Positions 1-8,894 of a stretch of 35,246 nt of DNA are shown piece by piece; positions within the stretch are counted from its first letter, which is position 1, and every line of letters starts with the position of its first letter. The notes beneath the pieces are model-generated. The model was given only the letters and a program-made list of their open reading frames with translations, was not told the DNA's origin and did not search any database. The position numbers and the translations under genes are program-made. Source of the DNA: Bacillota bacterium. GTDB taxonomy: Bacteria; Bacillota; Clostridia; Acetivibrionales; DUMC01. Where the stretch lies: positions 1 to 35,246 of the forward strand of contig JABUEW010000035.1 in NCBI GenBank assembly GCA_013314855.1, read 5' to 3'.

Positions 1-53
1 TACCCTGATTACCCTTCTCTCCCAGATTTTGTGCAGTTTGGCGGTTTAATGAA

Positions 54-308
54 GTGAACCCAGACCATATCCATGCCGCAAAAAGGCAGATGGAGGTCGG
101 AAACATAAACAATTTCGGCGAGAAAGTTGCTTTTATATTGTCAGTGGCGGATCTCCTTCGGGGTCCTTACCGGCCGAATCAGTTCAAGAACGTAATGCTT
201 CCCATGACCGTTCTCCGGCGGCTTGACTGTGTGCTTGAGCCAACGAAAGATCAAGTTTTAGAAAGGCTCCGTTTAAATTTGATGTTGCCTACAAACGGAG
301 GCTATTGA
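54..308 (+). pseudogene. HsdM N-terminal fragment (type I restriction methylase)
   Basis: The reading frame contains a stretch typical of the N-terminal helical domain of type I restriction-modification methylase subunits (FGEKVAFILSVADLLRGPYR, then LPMTVLRRLDCVLEPTK). Likely original starts are ATG 54 or ATG 90. Family members run to about 500 residues and carry a SAM-binding NPPF motif; here the similarity stops after about 70 residues and the frame closes at 308. No methylase motifs, hsdS or hsdR follow, so this is a remnant and not a working enzyme. The next frame downstream belongs to an unrelated EAL fragment. Confidence 0.75.
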
Positions 309-346
309 GGCCTTTTCTTAAGATAACACCTGAGGAGTAGGGAACG

Positions 347-628
347 TTGTATGATTTAGCAGACAGAGAGCGTAAAGAAGTATCTCCGGACTTGCCAGAG
401 TATATCGAGGAGTACAACATAAAGTTTTTTACGGAAGAAATGGGAGAAGAGGTTCGGGAACGTTTTTCACTTGAGACCCATTTGACAAAAGCCCTGGAAA
501 AGGAAGAATTCAGCCTCTGTTTTCAGCCCATTGTTAATATCCGGGAAAACAGCGTGGAAGCTGTAGAAGCTCTTTTAAGATGGGAAAATGCAATTCTGGG
601 TTTTATACCGCCGGATAAATTTATATGA
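347..628 (+). pseudogene. EAL-domain N-terminal fragment (c-di-GMP phosphodiesterase remnant)
   Basis: The frame ends in a clear start of an EAL domain: LETHLTKALEKEEFSLCFQP, then the E-A-L-type signature as VEALLRW and the loop GFIPPDKFI. EAL domains continue for about 170 more residues with the catalytic acidic residues; here the frame stops at TGA 626-628, exactly where the left end of the IS1595-like element begins. The upstream 40 residues would be the tail of a preceding domain. A TTG at 347 is the only start in frame and has no good ribosome site. The gene was probably split by the insertion; its remaining part is not found directly to the right of the element. Confidence 0.75.
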
Positions 629-652
629 CTATGACTTTTAGTCAGTAACCCA

Positions 653-681
653 TTGACAACCGAACAATCGTTTGGTATAAT
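653..681 (+). promoter_or_regulatory. Sigma-A promoter of the IS1595-type transposase
   Basis: TTGACA (653-658), a 17-bp spacer and TATAAT (676-681) form a perfect consensus promoter. A near palindrome (CCGAACAA on one side, TTGTTCGG on the other) brackets the -10 and could be an operator or leader hairpin. Confidence 0.8.
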
Positions 682-716
682 TTAACTACAAATATTTGTT
701 CGGGAGGTTATTGATT

Positions 717-1598
717 ATGGCTAAACAAGAAGCATTAAGCTTCATGGAGTTTAAAAGTAAATTTAATAGTGAGGATGCTTGCCGGGAGCATCTTTTTTAA
801 ATGCGTTGGTCTAATGGCTTCAGATGCCCGTGGTAATGAGGCATATTACGTTATTTCAACAAGAAACCTCTATGAGTGTACCGCTTGTCATTATCAAGCA
901 TCCGTCACTGTAGGTACCGTTATGGAAAAGACCCACATTAAGCTTGAAAAGTGGTTCTGGGCCATCTACTTTATAGGAAAGGATAAAAGGGGATGTTCAG
1001 CTATGATGCTTTCTAAAGAGCTTGAAATATCCTACAAAGCAGCTTGGTTTATGCTTCACAGAATCCGCAAGGCCATGAAGGACCGAGATTCGCAATATCT
1101 TCTTGCCGGTGTAGTTGAACTGGATGATGCTTACTTCGGTGCACCGGAAGAAGGCAGTAAGCGAGGAAGAGGAACCAGTAAAGCCACGGTAATGGTAGGC
1201 TTGTCGCTCAATGATGCAAAATGGAGGTAGTTAATGATCTAAAAAAAGAGACTATTGCTGAGTTTGTCCATTCAAACATCAAAAGCGGGTCAACCATTTC
1301 AAGTGATGCATATCGTTCATACCTAGACCTTCAAAAACAAGGTTATAAGTTGGAAGTAAAAGCATTCAATCCAAAAGAAGATTCAGAACACTTGAAATGG
1401 CTACATACCATTGTTTCAAATGCAAAAGCTTTTATAATAGGTACATTCCATGGCCTTGACAAAAAGCATTTGCAACGGTACCTGGATGAATTCTGCTACA
1501 GGTTTAACCGTAGGTTTTTTGAGAGTGAGTTATTTAACCGTATAGTTAATAACTGCATCACCTCGCAAAAAATTAAGTTTACTGAGCTAACGAAATAA
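717..1598 (+). pseudogene. IS1595-family transposase, broken
   Basis: The start ATG 717 follows GGGAGG. The frame reads MAKQEALSFMEFKSKF, then hits TAA at 798-800 where a lysine codon is expected (LF*MRWSNGFRCP). A frameshift follows within the zinc-ribbon motif (only CP is left before the frame moves), and the body continues in another frame with YECTACHYQASVTVGT and the catalytic region ELDDAYFGAPEEGSKRGRG. A second frameshift near 1220, with loss of about six codons, moves to a third frame ending in HLQRYLDEFCYRFNRR, the conserved IS1595 C terminus. At least one nonsense and two frame changes make it non-functional. A working length would be near 300 residues. Confidence 0.85.
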
Positions 1599-1703
1599 TC
1601 ATAAAGTATTATATTGCATTTATCCAGGTTCTTACCAAGGATTATGTAATAAGAAAAGATAAGATGTGTTTGACATTACCTGCAAAACAAAAGAGGTGAT
1701 GGT

Positions 1704-2837
1704 ATGTTTATAAATTTAGACAGGGAAGGTACTGTAAAAAGGTTGCAGTACCTGCTAAAGCAGGCAGATGATGATGAGAATACATCGGGAATTCTCATTC
1801 TTGCTTGTGATGCCAACAGTTTTACCCCTGAAATGGTTGATGAGGTTTTAAAACAATGTAAAAAACCATTATTTGGAGGAATTTTTTCTCGGATTTTATT
1901 TAACAAAGAAATACTCGAGAAGGGGACCATTGTTGCTGGTATCAGTCAACCTGTAAGTACTGCGGTGATTAGAGGTGTCAGTGACATGTCTACTGATTTA
2001 GATGCAATCATAGAACAAACTTTTGAATGGCAATCTCTTGAAGATAAAACGATGTTTGTCTTTGTGGATGGACTTAGCCAACATATCTCTGCTCTAATTG
2101 AGAGCATGTTTAATTGTTGGGGGCTTCTCCCGAATTATATTGGTGGTGGTGCCGGTTCACTGACATTTGAAAGGAAGCCCTGTGTTTTTACCGAGGAAGG
2201 ATTATTAGGAGATGCGGCAGTTTTTGCCTTGGCAGATATAAAAAGTGGGGTAGGGGTTGCTCATGGATGGAAGCCTGTGGCAGGTCCACTGAAAGTAACG
2301 GAAGCAGACCGCAATACAATAATTTCACTGAACTGTCGTCCGGCATTTGAAGTATATCGGGAAACGGTAGAAAAAATATCTGGGGAATCTTTTGACAATA
2401 CTAATTTCTTCCAGCTGGCAAAAGGATTCCCCTTTGGAATTATAAAAATGGCAGAAGAAATGGTGGTTCGAGATCCTATTGCGTTGGATGGTAGCAGATT
2501 GATTTGTGTCGGAGAAGTTCCTTTGAATTCTTTTGTCTATATATTAAAAGGAGATAAAGACTCTTTGATTACTGGTGCAGCCAAAGCTCGTCAATTGGCC
2601 GAAGCATCTTATTGGAAAACACTCAATGAAAAAAAAGAAAAACCACTAACTACCTTTTTTATGGACTGTGTTTCCAGGGTTCTCTTTCTCCAGTCTGATT
2701 TTAATGAAGAACTGGAAGCAGTGTATGCAGGATATCCGCTTCTGGGGGCATTGACTATAGGGGAGATTGCTAATACGGGAAAAGATTATCTTGAATTTTA
2801 TAATAAGACTTCAGTCATCGGATTGTTGGAGGATTAA
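1704..2837 (+). CDS. FIST-domain sensory protein
   Basis: This is a 377-residue soluble protein matching the FIST_N plus FIST_C layout: an N-terminal alpha/beta part (about 20-200) with the glycine-rich NYIGGGAGSL near 145, then a C-terminal part (about 215-365) with CRPAFEVYRE and a final LGALTIGEIAN, typical of FIST_C. FIST domains are thought to bind small ligands such as amino acids and often sit beside diguanylate cyclases or chemoreceptors. ATG 1704 has AGAGGTGATGGT ahead of it. The stop is only 2 bp before the next ATG, so it is co-transcribed with the PAS-GGDEF-HD-GYP gene and probably supplies its input signal (inference). No signal peptide or membrane segment is seen. Confidence 0.8.
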   Translation: MFINLDREGTVKRLQYLLKQADDDENTSGILILACDANSFTPEMVDEVLKQCKKPLFGGIFSRILFNKEILEKGTIVAGISQPVSTAVIRGVSDMSTDLDAIIEQTFEWQSLEDKTMFVFVDGLSQHISALIESMFNCWGLLPNYIGGGAGSLTFERKPCVFTEEGLLGDAAVFALADIKSGVGVAHGWKPVAGPLKVTEADRNTIISLNCRPAFEVYRETVEKISGESFDNTNFFQLAKGFPFGIIKMAEEMVVRDPIALDGSRLICVGEVPLNSFVYILKGDKDSLITGAAKARQLAEASYWKTLNEKKEKPLTTFFMDCVSRVLFLQSDFNEELEAVYAGYPLLGALTIGEIANTGKDYLEFYNKTSVIGLLED

Positions 2838-2839
2838 AA

Positions 2840-5092
2840 ATGGATTATACAATATGGAATCAAATTCTGCTCGAATTAGCTCTTTCTGTCAGTGGTGAGC
2901 AGGAACTCGACAAGTTGGTGAAAAAGGCCGCATCTGCATTTTTGAGAAAACTGAACTGCACTCATGTCAGTGTCTTACAATACAAAAATAATCGTTTGGA
3001 AGCTATCTATGTCGTGCCACGGATAATCCTTAAAAATCCTGTTTATCATGAGCTTATTGGAGAATTTAAAAGAAAATTGTTACAAGAAGAGGACAAAAAT
3101 GTCATAGTAATAAAAAAGGATTTAAATTACTATGGGTTCCCACTGAGAAACTTCGGACTGCTCTTATTAGGGAGGAACGTTCCTATTCAAGAAATGTTTT
3201 TAAAAGAGCTTCTACCTATTACCAATATGCTGGCACAAAACTGTTTTGCTAATCTTGATGCGGCTATGAAACGTCAAGCTATAGAGGCCGAATTGAAAAA
3301 GGAGCGTCATTTACTGAGAGTAATTATAGATACCATTCCGGATTTGATTTTTTACAAAGACCAAAATGGGGTTTATAAAGCAGCAAATGAAGCCATGGGA
3401 AAGTTTCTATCTCTTTTACCAGAAGAAATAAACGGGCATACTGATTGGGATATTCATAATGGAGTGGAAGCAAGTAAATACAAGGAACTTGATCATAAGG
3501 TTATGGAATCAGGTAGCGTTCATCGCTATGAAGAGTGGATTAAACGTTATGATGGTAGTCTGGTTCCTTTTGAAACAATTAAGGTTCCTATTTATGATGC
3601 GGAGGGCAGATGCACAGGTACAGTTGCTGTTTCAAGAGATATCTCAGAACGCGTGGAAGCCGATAAAAAAATTCAAATTGAAAAGAAATGGCTGGAAGTT
3701 TTGTTTAAAAACTCAACAGATGCCATAGTTCGCATTAACCATAATTATTGTATTGAGGAAATCAATTATAGTTTTTATAAGCTGTTTGGGTATAAATTAG
3801 AAGAAATAAAAGGAAAAGATCTTGACTACGTCGTTTATATGGGAAAAGAAAACACTGCAAACAGATATTATACAAAAGCTTTATTATCGGGAAAGGAAAT
3901 TGTAGTAGAAGGCACACACTATACTAAAGAAGGATTACCTGTTGAAGTTATAATAAGAGGTCTCCCCATTATTATTGATGATGAATTACTTGGTGCTTAT
4001 GTGATTTATAACGATATCACAGAGCGCAAACGTTATGAGGAACAGTTGAAATACTTGAGTTTGCGCGATCAGCTTACCGGCCTTTACAATCGCAGGTTTA
4101 TGGAAGAAGAAATAAAGAGGCTGGATACGCCGCGTCAACTGCCTATATCCGTAATCATGGGCGACCTCAATGGCCTGAAGTTGGCTAATGACGTATTCGG
4201 GCACCAGGAGGGCGACAGGTTGCTGATAAAGGCTGTGGAACTCATCAAAAATTCCTGCCGCCGGGAAGACCTTATTGCCCGGTGGGGCGGGGATGAATTC
4301 GTTATCCTTTTGCCTAAGACCGATATAAAAACGGCTGAGGAAATTACCCGGCGGATCAAAGAAAAATGCGATTCACAGAAGGACGGTCCCGTACAGGTGA
4401 GCATTGCCCTTGGCTATGCCGCAAAAAGTAGAGCCGAGGAAAATATCTGGCAGGTATTGAAAGAAGCCGAGGACTGGATGTACCGAAATAAGCTTTTGCA
4501 GAGCAAAAGCTATAGAAATGCCGTTATATCCTCCTTGAAGGCTACTCTTTTTGAGAAGAGCATGGAAACGGAAGAACACACAGAACGTTTGAAAGAAATG
4601 TGCAGAAATATCGGTGAGAGTATGGGCCTAACCCCCCAACAACTGAACGAGCTCGAACTTTTGGTGATACTCCACGACATCGGTAAGGTGGCGATTAAGG
4701 AAAGCATATTGATGAAGCTGGGGCCTTTAACCAAGGAAGAATGGGTACAAATAAGAAAACACCCTGAGATAGGGTATAGGATTGCTCAGGCAGCGCCGGA
4801 ACTGGCCCCTATTGCCGAATACATCCTCTCCCATCATGAGCGATGGGACGGCAAAGGTTATCCCCGGGGGTTGAGGGGGAAAGAAATTCCATTGTTATCA
4901 CGAATTTTGGCGGTTGCTGATGCCTTTGATGCCATGACAAATGACAGGACATATCGGAAGGCAATGAGTAGGGAGGAAGCAATAGCTGAAATAAAAAGGA
5001 ATGCGGGGACGCAGTTTGACCCTAAGGTAGTAAGTGCTTTTATTGAAAGCTATTGCTACAGTGATAAAAATTTTCATGAAGGTCAGAATTAG
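2840..5092 (+). CDS. PAS-PAS-GGDEF-HD-GYP bifunctional c-di-GMP protein
   Basis: The protein has 750 residues. Residues 1-145 resemble a GAF-like sensor. Two PAS domains follow (about 155-275, with IPDLIFYKDQNGVYKAANE, and 283-400). A GGDEF domain spans about 405-555 with RWGGDEF at 481-487 and an RxxD inhibitory site (RRED) five residues before GGDEF. An HD-GYP phosphodiesterase spans about 565-745 with HD at 612-613 and HHERWDGKGYP near 663. Both the synthetic and the hydrolytic signatures are intact, so it may make or degrade c-di-GMP depending on input. No membrane helix is seen. GGAGG precedes ATG 2840. Base composition changes sharply near 4060, at the PAS2/GGDEF boundary, suggesting the two halves have different histories. 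Confidence 0.9.
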   Translation: MDYTIWNQILLELALSVSGEQELDKLVKKAASAFLRKLNCTHVSVLQYKNNRLEAIYVVPRIILKNPVYHELIGEFKRKLLQEEDKNVIVIKKDLNYYGFPLRNFGLLLLGRNVPIQEMFLKELLPITNMLAQNCFANLDAAMKRQAIEAELKKERHLLRVIIDTIPDLIFYKDQNGVYKAANEAMGKFLSLLPEEINGHTDWDIHNGVEASKYKELDHKVMESGSVHRYEEWIKRYDGSLVPFETIKVPIYDAEGRCTGTVAVSRDISERVEADKKIQIEKKWLEVLFKNSTDAIVRINHNYCIEEINYSFYKLFGYKLEEIKGKDLDYVVYMGKENTANRYYTKALLSGKEIVVEGTHYTKEGLPVEVIIRGLPIIIDDELLGAYVIYNDITERKRYEEQLKYLSLRDQLTGLYNRRFMEEEIKRLDTPRQLPISVIMGDLNGLKLANDVFGHQEGDRLLIKAVELIKNSCRREDLIARWGGDEFVILLPKTDIKTAEEITRRIKEKCDSQKDGPVQVSIALGYAAKSRAEENIWQVLKEAEDWMYRNKLLQSKSYRNAVISSLKATLFEKSMETEEHTERLKEMCRNIGESMGLTPQQLNELELLVILHDIGKVAIKESILMKLGPLTKEEWVQIRKHPEIGYRIAQAAPELAPIAEYILSHHERWDGKGYPRGLRGKEIPLLSRILAVADAFDAMTNDRTYRKAMSREEAIAEIKRNAGTQFDPKVVSAFIESYCYSDKNFHEGQN

Positions 5093-5113
5093 ATAAAACC
5101 TTAGATTTTTAGA

Positions 5114-5317
5114 TTCGACCGGATCCTGGCCACCAGGTACGGCCAGGCTGCTGTAAGGCTGGCCCTTGCCGGCGAAAGCGGGAAAATGGTGGCCTTCCGA
5201 AACGGTGTCATCACATCGGTGGTCTTCGAGGACATACCGCCGGGAGGCAGGAACGTGCCGCCGGATCATCAGTTGATTGAGACGGCAAGGAGCATCAGGA
5301 TAAGCTTCGGAGATTAA
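5114..5317 (+). pseudogene. 6-phosphofructokinase C-terminal remnant
   Basis: Without any start codon, the frame from 5114 reads FDRILATRYGQAAVRLALAG, then GKMVAFRNGVITSV, and ends SIRISFGD at TAA 5315-5317. FDR-x-LATR-YG followed by GKMVA is the conserved C-terminal segment of PfkA-type phosphofructokinases (substrate-binding His/Arg region). Roughly the first 300 residues are missing. The fragment is GC-rich like the pdx genes beside it, so it probably marks a deletion joint at the edge of that block. Confidence 0.8.
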
Positions 5318-5353
5318 CACTCCGGGAATTTCGTTTGCCCCATCTCACCGGGG

Positions 5354-5944
5354 TTATCCGGGCACCGCATTAAAATTTTCGGTTGCCATGCTCATAAAAT
5401 AACGATGAAAACTCAAATCCTCCGTCAGTTCAGGGTGGAAGGCGGTGGCCAGGAGATTGCCCTGCCTGGCCGCCACCACCTTTCCGTCGATTTCAAGGAG
5501 CACTTTAACTTCAGGGCCCACTTTCTCCACATAGGGGGCCCTTATAAAGACCAGGGGTACGGGATTTTCCGAAACCTCCGGGACCGCCCGATGGGTTATA
5601 AAACTGTCCAGCTGGCTGCCGTAGGCGTTTCGCCTTACCCATATGTCCATCAGGTCAAGATGGGTGTTGGCCTGGTTCACGATATGTTTTGCAAGCAGAA
5701 TCATGCCGGCACAGGTACCCCATACCGGCATGCCTTCTTTCGCCCGGCGGACTATTTCATCCTTCAGGCCGAAATCTGCCATAAGTTTTCCTATGGCGGT
5801 GCTCTCACCACCCGGGAGGATGAGGGCGTCCACGCCCTCAAGGTCGGCCCAGCTCTTTACGGCCACCGGCTTATTCCCGACCTTAACAATCATATTCATG
5901 TGTTCCCGCACGGCCCCCTGAAGGGCCAGGACTCCTATTTTCAT
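5354..5944 (-). CDS. pdxT: PdxT, glutaminase subunit of PLP synthase
   Basis: This 196-residue class I glutamine amidotransferase hydrolyses glutamine and channels ammonia to PdxS for pyridoxal 5'-phosphate synthesis (DXP-independent route). Visible features are the N terminus MKIGVLALQGAVREH, the LPGGESTAIGKL oxyanion region, the nucleophile Cys78 in GTCAG, and His170 and Glu172 in FHPELTED, completing the triad. Length matches the family. The ATG lies 1 bp after the pdxS stop, with GGTGG inside the end of pdxS as ribosome site, so the pair is translationally linked. No clear terminator is visible downstream. Confidence 0.97.
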   Translation of the reverse strand: MKIGVLALQGAVREHMNMIVKVGNKPVAVKSWADLEGVDALILPGGESTAIGKLMADFGLKDEIVRRAKEGMPVWGTCAGMILLAKHIVNQANTHLDLMDIWVRRNAYGSQLDSFITHRAVPEVSENPVPLVFIRAPYVEKVGPEVKVLLEIDGKVVAARQGNLLATAFHPELTEDLSFHRYFMSMATENFNAVPG

Positions 5945-5945
5945 G

Positions 5946-6851
5946 CTACCACCCGCGCTCAGCGTAGCGCTCTTCCAGTTTGTCTATCTCAAAGCTCTGC
6001 ATGGCTTCGCCCAGGTCTTCGGAAACTTCCGCCAGGATCTCAGGGTCGTTGTAATAGGTTACAGCCTTTACAATGGCCCGGGCGCGCTTTACAGGGTTTT
6101 CCGATTTAAAGATGCCCGAACCCACAAATACCCCGTCGCATCCTAGCTGCATTAACAGCGCCGCGTCGGCGGGTGTAGCCACACCCCCGGCGGCGAAATT
6201 CACCACTGGAAGCTTGCCGTTTTCTGCCACATAAAGCACCAGGTTATAGGGAGCCCCCATTTCCTTGGCGGCGGCCATCAACTCTTCTCTCGGCATATTC
6301 TGAAGCCGACGGATCTCCGCCATAACGGTGCGGATGTGCCTTACGGCTTCAACCACGTTGCCGGTCCCGGCTTCCCCCTTGGTCCTTATCATGGAAGCAC
6401 CCTCACCTATGCGCCTCAGGGCCTCGCCTAGGTTCCTGGCACCGCACACGAAGGGTACTTTGAACTTTTTCTTGTCGATGTGGAAGGACTCGTCGGCCGG
6501 GGTCAGCACCTCGCTCTCGTCTATGTAATCCACACCCAGTGCCTCAAGTATTTGCGCCTCCACGAAGTGACCGATCCTGCACTTGGCCATGACGGGAATT
6601 GAGACAGCCGACTTTATGGCCTTAATTATCTTTGGATCGGACATCCTGGCAACGCCGCCCTGTTTCCTGATGTCCGCCGGGACCCTTTCCAGAGCCATTA
6701 CAGCTACTGCACCGGCTTCTTCCGCAATTTTGGCCTGTTCGGGGGTGGTGACATCCATGATGACCCCACCCTTTAGCATCTCCGCCAGGTTTTTGTTCAG
6801 GCTGTACCGCTCGGGATAAGCGTTGGTGTCATAAAGGTTGTTTTCAGCCAT
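5946..6851 (-). CDS. pdxS: PdxS, PLP synthase lyase subunit
   Basis: This 301-residue (beta/alpha)8 protein makes pyridoxal 5'-phosphate from ribose 5-phosphate, glyceraldehyde 3-phosphate and ammonia. Signatures include [20 protein letters not shown], the active-site lysine in [24 protein letters not shown] and the phosphate-binding [13 protein letters not shown]. The full family length is present. AAAGGAGG lies 8 nt before the ATG. It is the first gene of a two-gene minus-strand operon with pdxT and is divergent from pdxR, its likely regulator. Confidence 0.98.
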   Translation of the reverse strand: MAENNLYDTNAYPERYSLNKNLAEMLKGGVIMDVTTPEQAKIAEEAGAVAVMALERVPADIRKQGGVARMSDPKIIKAIKSAVSIPVMAKCRIGHFVEAQILEALGVDYIDESEVLTPADESFHIDKKKFKVPFVCGARNLGEALRRIGEGASMIRTKGEAGTGNVVEAVRHIRTVMAEIRRLQNMPREELMAAAKEMGAPYNLVLYVAENGKLPVVNFAAGGVATPADAALLMQLGCDGVFVGSGIFKSENPVKRARAIVKAVTYYNDPEILAEVSEDLGEAMQSFEIDKLEERYAERGW

Positions 6852-6904
6852 AATGTATTCCTCCTTTGAAATTTTTAGGGCAACAGGGTTATTCCAAAAT
6901 CATA

Positions 6905-7030
6905 CTTTTATTGAAGCGGAAATTGTGATATAATAATTGTATCATAACAATTTGCCCGTGATGCCCAAATTGTATGTATATATTATGTCATTAACAGCGA
7001 TTGTTTGTCAATACAATATTGCAAATTGTC
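6905..7030. promoter_or_regulatory. Divergent pdxS/pdxR promoter region with AATTGT repeats
   Basis: For pdxR an extended -10 (TGATATAAT, 6926-6934) is clear. For pdxS a weaker pair fits on the minus strand: TTGGGC (complement of 6963-6968), 16 bp, TATGAT (complement of 6941-6946). The segment carries repeated AATTGT motifs at 6921, 6935, 6968 and 7024, and an inverted ATACAAT at 7011-7017. MocR-type PdxR proteins bind direct repeats between pdxR and pdxST; these repeats are the natural candidates (inference). They overlap both promoters, so one protein could act on both directions. Confidence 0.6.
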
Positions 7031-7044
7031 CTGGAGGATTTTTT

Positions 7045-8616
7045 ATGGATAAATATGTATCGATACAATTGGACAGAAGCCTGGGTAAGCCCTTATATAT
7101 CCAGCTGTATGAAGGTATAGTCAGATTAATTGACCAGGGGGAACTGCTGCCCAAAGAAAAATTGCCTCCCATCCGCAGGCTGGCGGCGTTTTTAAAAGTG
7201 AATTCCGTAACGGTGGTCAATGCTTACAGGCTCCTTGAAAAAGAGGGCTATGCGGTATCAAAGGTGGGCAGCGGCACTTATGTGAGCCCTGCCATCATCT
7301 CCACGGGCGGCCCGGCTCACAAATCGCAGCATCAAGGCCGCGGTGCCGACACTGCTGACATTGACCGGGGTTCAGAGGTAAATCCCAAAAACGCATCTTT
7401 TTCCACGGACAGCCCCGAGGGGCCCGACGGTTTTTCCACTAGCGAAAGACGTCACCCCGGTTCGCGGGTGCGGTTCGACTTTGGAGGAGCCGCCATTTCT
7501 CCGGAGTTCTTCCCGGTGGAGGATTTCAAAGTGGTCTTAAATGAAGTTCTGGACCGGGACGGCGGCTACGCCTTCGACTACCAGGAGAGCATGGGCTACA
7601 CTCCTCTCCGGCAATCCATCAGAGACTTCATATTTAAAGAATACGGCATGGAAATGCCCGTCGATGGTATCCAGGTGGTTTCCGGCGCCCAGCAGGGCAT
7701 TGACATTATCGCCAAAGCCTTTTTAAATTTTCAGGATACGGTTTTCGTGGAAGCCCCCACTTACACAGGGGCCATCGACGCCTTTAAGTCCCGGGGTGCC
7801 AGAATAGTTGAAATATCCATGGAGCGAGACGGGATCGACCTGGACGAGTTTGTGTCAAAGCTCAAAAACCGGCCTCCAAAGCTTTTCTATACCATGCCGA
7901 ATTTCCACAATCCCACCGGCCGGTCCTGTTCCGGGCAAAAAAAGAAAGAGCTTCTCTCCCTCTCAACCGAATACGATTTTTTGATTGTGGAAGACGACCA
8001 CATAAACGACTTTTACTTTGGGGAAAAGCCCCAACCGCTTAAGGCTCTGGACTGCAGCAGCCGGGTGCTTTATATAAAGAGCTTCTCGAAGCTGTTTATG
8101 CCTGGGCTTCGCCTGGCGTTTATAGCATCGCCGGAGGGTCTCGCCGGGAAGATTGCCGACGCCAAATATTCCTCGGACATATCTTCTTCCGGCCTTATGC
8201 AGCGGGCGCTGGACCTGTTTTTCCGCAAGTCTCTCTGGACCGGCTACGTAAATCGGATAAGAAAAGTGTTTTATAAAAAATGGCAAATCATGAATCAGGT
8301 ACTGGAAAATTATATGCCTGACTGTATAGAATACACCGGTCCCGCCGGCGGCCTCTTCTTCTGGCTGAATCTTCCCAGGGGATATTATTCTATGAACCTG
8401 TACAGTGAGGCTTTAAGGCGAAGCATTCTCATAATGCCGGGGGATTTATTCTACGCCGACCGGCGCCCCTCGCCGAGTTTCAGGCTTAGCATTGCCGAAA
8501 TATCAACGGAAGACATCGAAGGCGGAATAAAACTGCTGTCGGAGGTAATCTCAGACTTTTTGAAGGAATACAGCTTAAGCCCCATCCGCGGCACCGGTTA
8601 CCGTCCGCTGCTATGA
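7045..8616 (+). CDS. pdxR: PdxR-like MocR-family regulator (GntR HTH + aminotransferase fold)
   Basis: The chosen start ATG 7045 has CTGGAGG 8 nt upstream and gives 523 residues; an upstream in-frame ATG at 6937 would add 36 untypical residues and lies about where transcription should begin. Residues about 10-75 are a GntR winged helix (PLYIQLYEGIVRLIDQGEL, KLPPIRRLAAFLKVNSVTV). A polar linker (about 90-150) leads to a fold-type I aminotransferase domain with YTMPNFHNPTG and the PLP-binding Lys349 in SFSKLFMPGLRLAF. MocR proteins of this type sense PLP and regulate pdxST. The divergent position makes that role very likely. Confidence 0.88.
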   Translation: MDKYVSIQLDRSLGKPLYIQLYEGIVRLIDQGELLPKEKLPPIRRLAAFLKVNSVTVVNAYRLLEKEGYAVSKVGSGTYVSPAIISTGGPAHKSQHQGRGADTADIDRGSEVNPKNASFSTDSPEGPDGFSTSERRHPGSRVRFDFGGAAISPEFFPVEDFKVVLNEVLDRDGGYAFDYQESMGYTPLRQSIRDFIFKEYGMEMPVDGIQVVSGAQQGIDIIAKAFLNFQDTVFVEAPTYTGAIDAFKSRGARIVEISMERDGIDLDEFVSKLKNRPPKLFYTMPNFHNPTGRSCSGQKKKELLSLSTEYDFLIVEDDHINDFYFGEKPQPLKALDCSSRVLYIKSFSKLFMPGLRLAFIASPEGLAGKIADAKYSSDISSSGLMQRALDLFFRKSLWTGYVNRIRKVFYKKWQIMNQVLENYMPDCIEYTGPAGGLFFWLNLPRGYYSMNLYSEALRRSILIMPGDLFYADRRPSPSFRLSIAEISTEDIEGGIKLLSEVISDFLKEYSLSPIRGTGYRPLL

Positions 8617-8718
8617 GGTTCAAAGTCTGATGCTCAAAAGGACAAAGGCCGTATCGGTTAAAACACTCCCAGGTACTGGTCCAGCTCTCACTGGTGGACC
8701 TGTCTCCGGTAAATGTCC

Positions 8719-8817
8719 CATAGCGTCCTCCAGCTGGTCCACCGTTATGGTGACATTTTTGATTATGCCCAGGATATCGGTGAACTGCAGCCTTATGAAC
8801 TTCACATCAAGTTCCTA
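8719..8817 (-). pseudogene. Glutamine synthetase N-terminal remnant
   Basis: On the minus strand the frame reads KFIRLQFTDILGIIKNVTIT, then VDQLEDAM, which is the conserved start of GlnA-type glutamine synthetases. After about 30 residues the similarity ends and the frame runs on into unrelated sequence to 8620. A complete enzyme has about 440 residues or more. The remnant is GC-rich like the pdx block and lies at its right edge. Confidence 0.75.
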
Positions 8818-8894
8818 AACCTTTTTTAAAGCATCGCTTTTTGTAAATTTCGGTATTATACCCCTCCCGGATATTTTATATTTTGGGTATAAAT

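Larger units (their letters stand above)
625..1660 (+). mobile_element. Decayed IS1595-type insertion sequence
   Basis: The element starts at about 625 inside an EAL gene. It carries its own promoter, an inverted repeat around that promoter (CCGAACAA near 658 and TTGTTCGG near 695-702) and a broken transposase. The first 95 bp recur in diverged form at 21541-21640, which supports 625 as a true element end. The right end could not be fixed: no clear inverted copy of the left terminus is seen between 1599 and 1703. Family identity rests on the transposase (zinc ribbon, then a DDE-type core with ELDDAYFG). The element is inactive. Confidence 0.75.

Noticed and set aside
1599-1703. Right end of the IS1595-type element
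   Set aside because: No inverted copy of the left terminus or target duplication could be located by eye; the right limit is therefore approximate.
8676-8700. GGTCCA/TGGACC inverted repeat after pdxR
   Set aside because: A 6-bp stem with an 11-nt loop and no T-run lies in the non-homologous extension of the glnA remnant; not convincing as terminator or operator.
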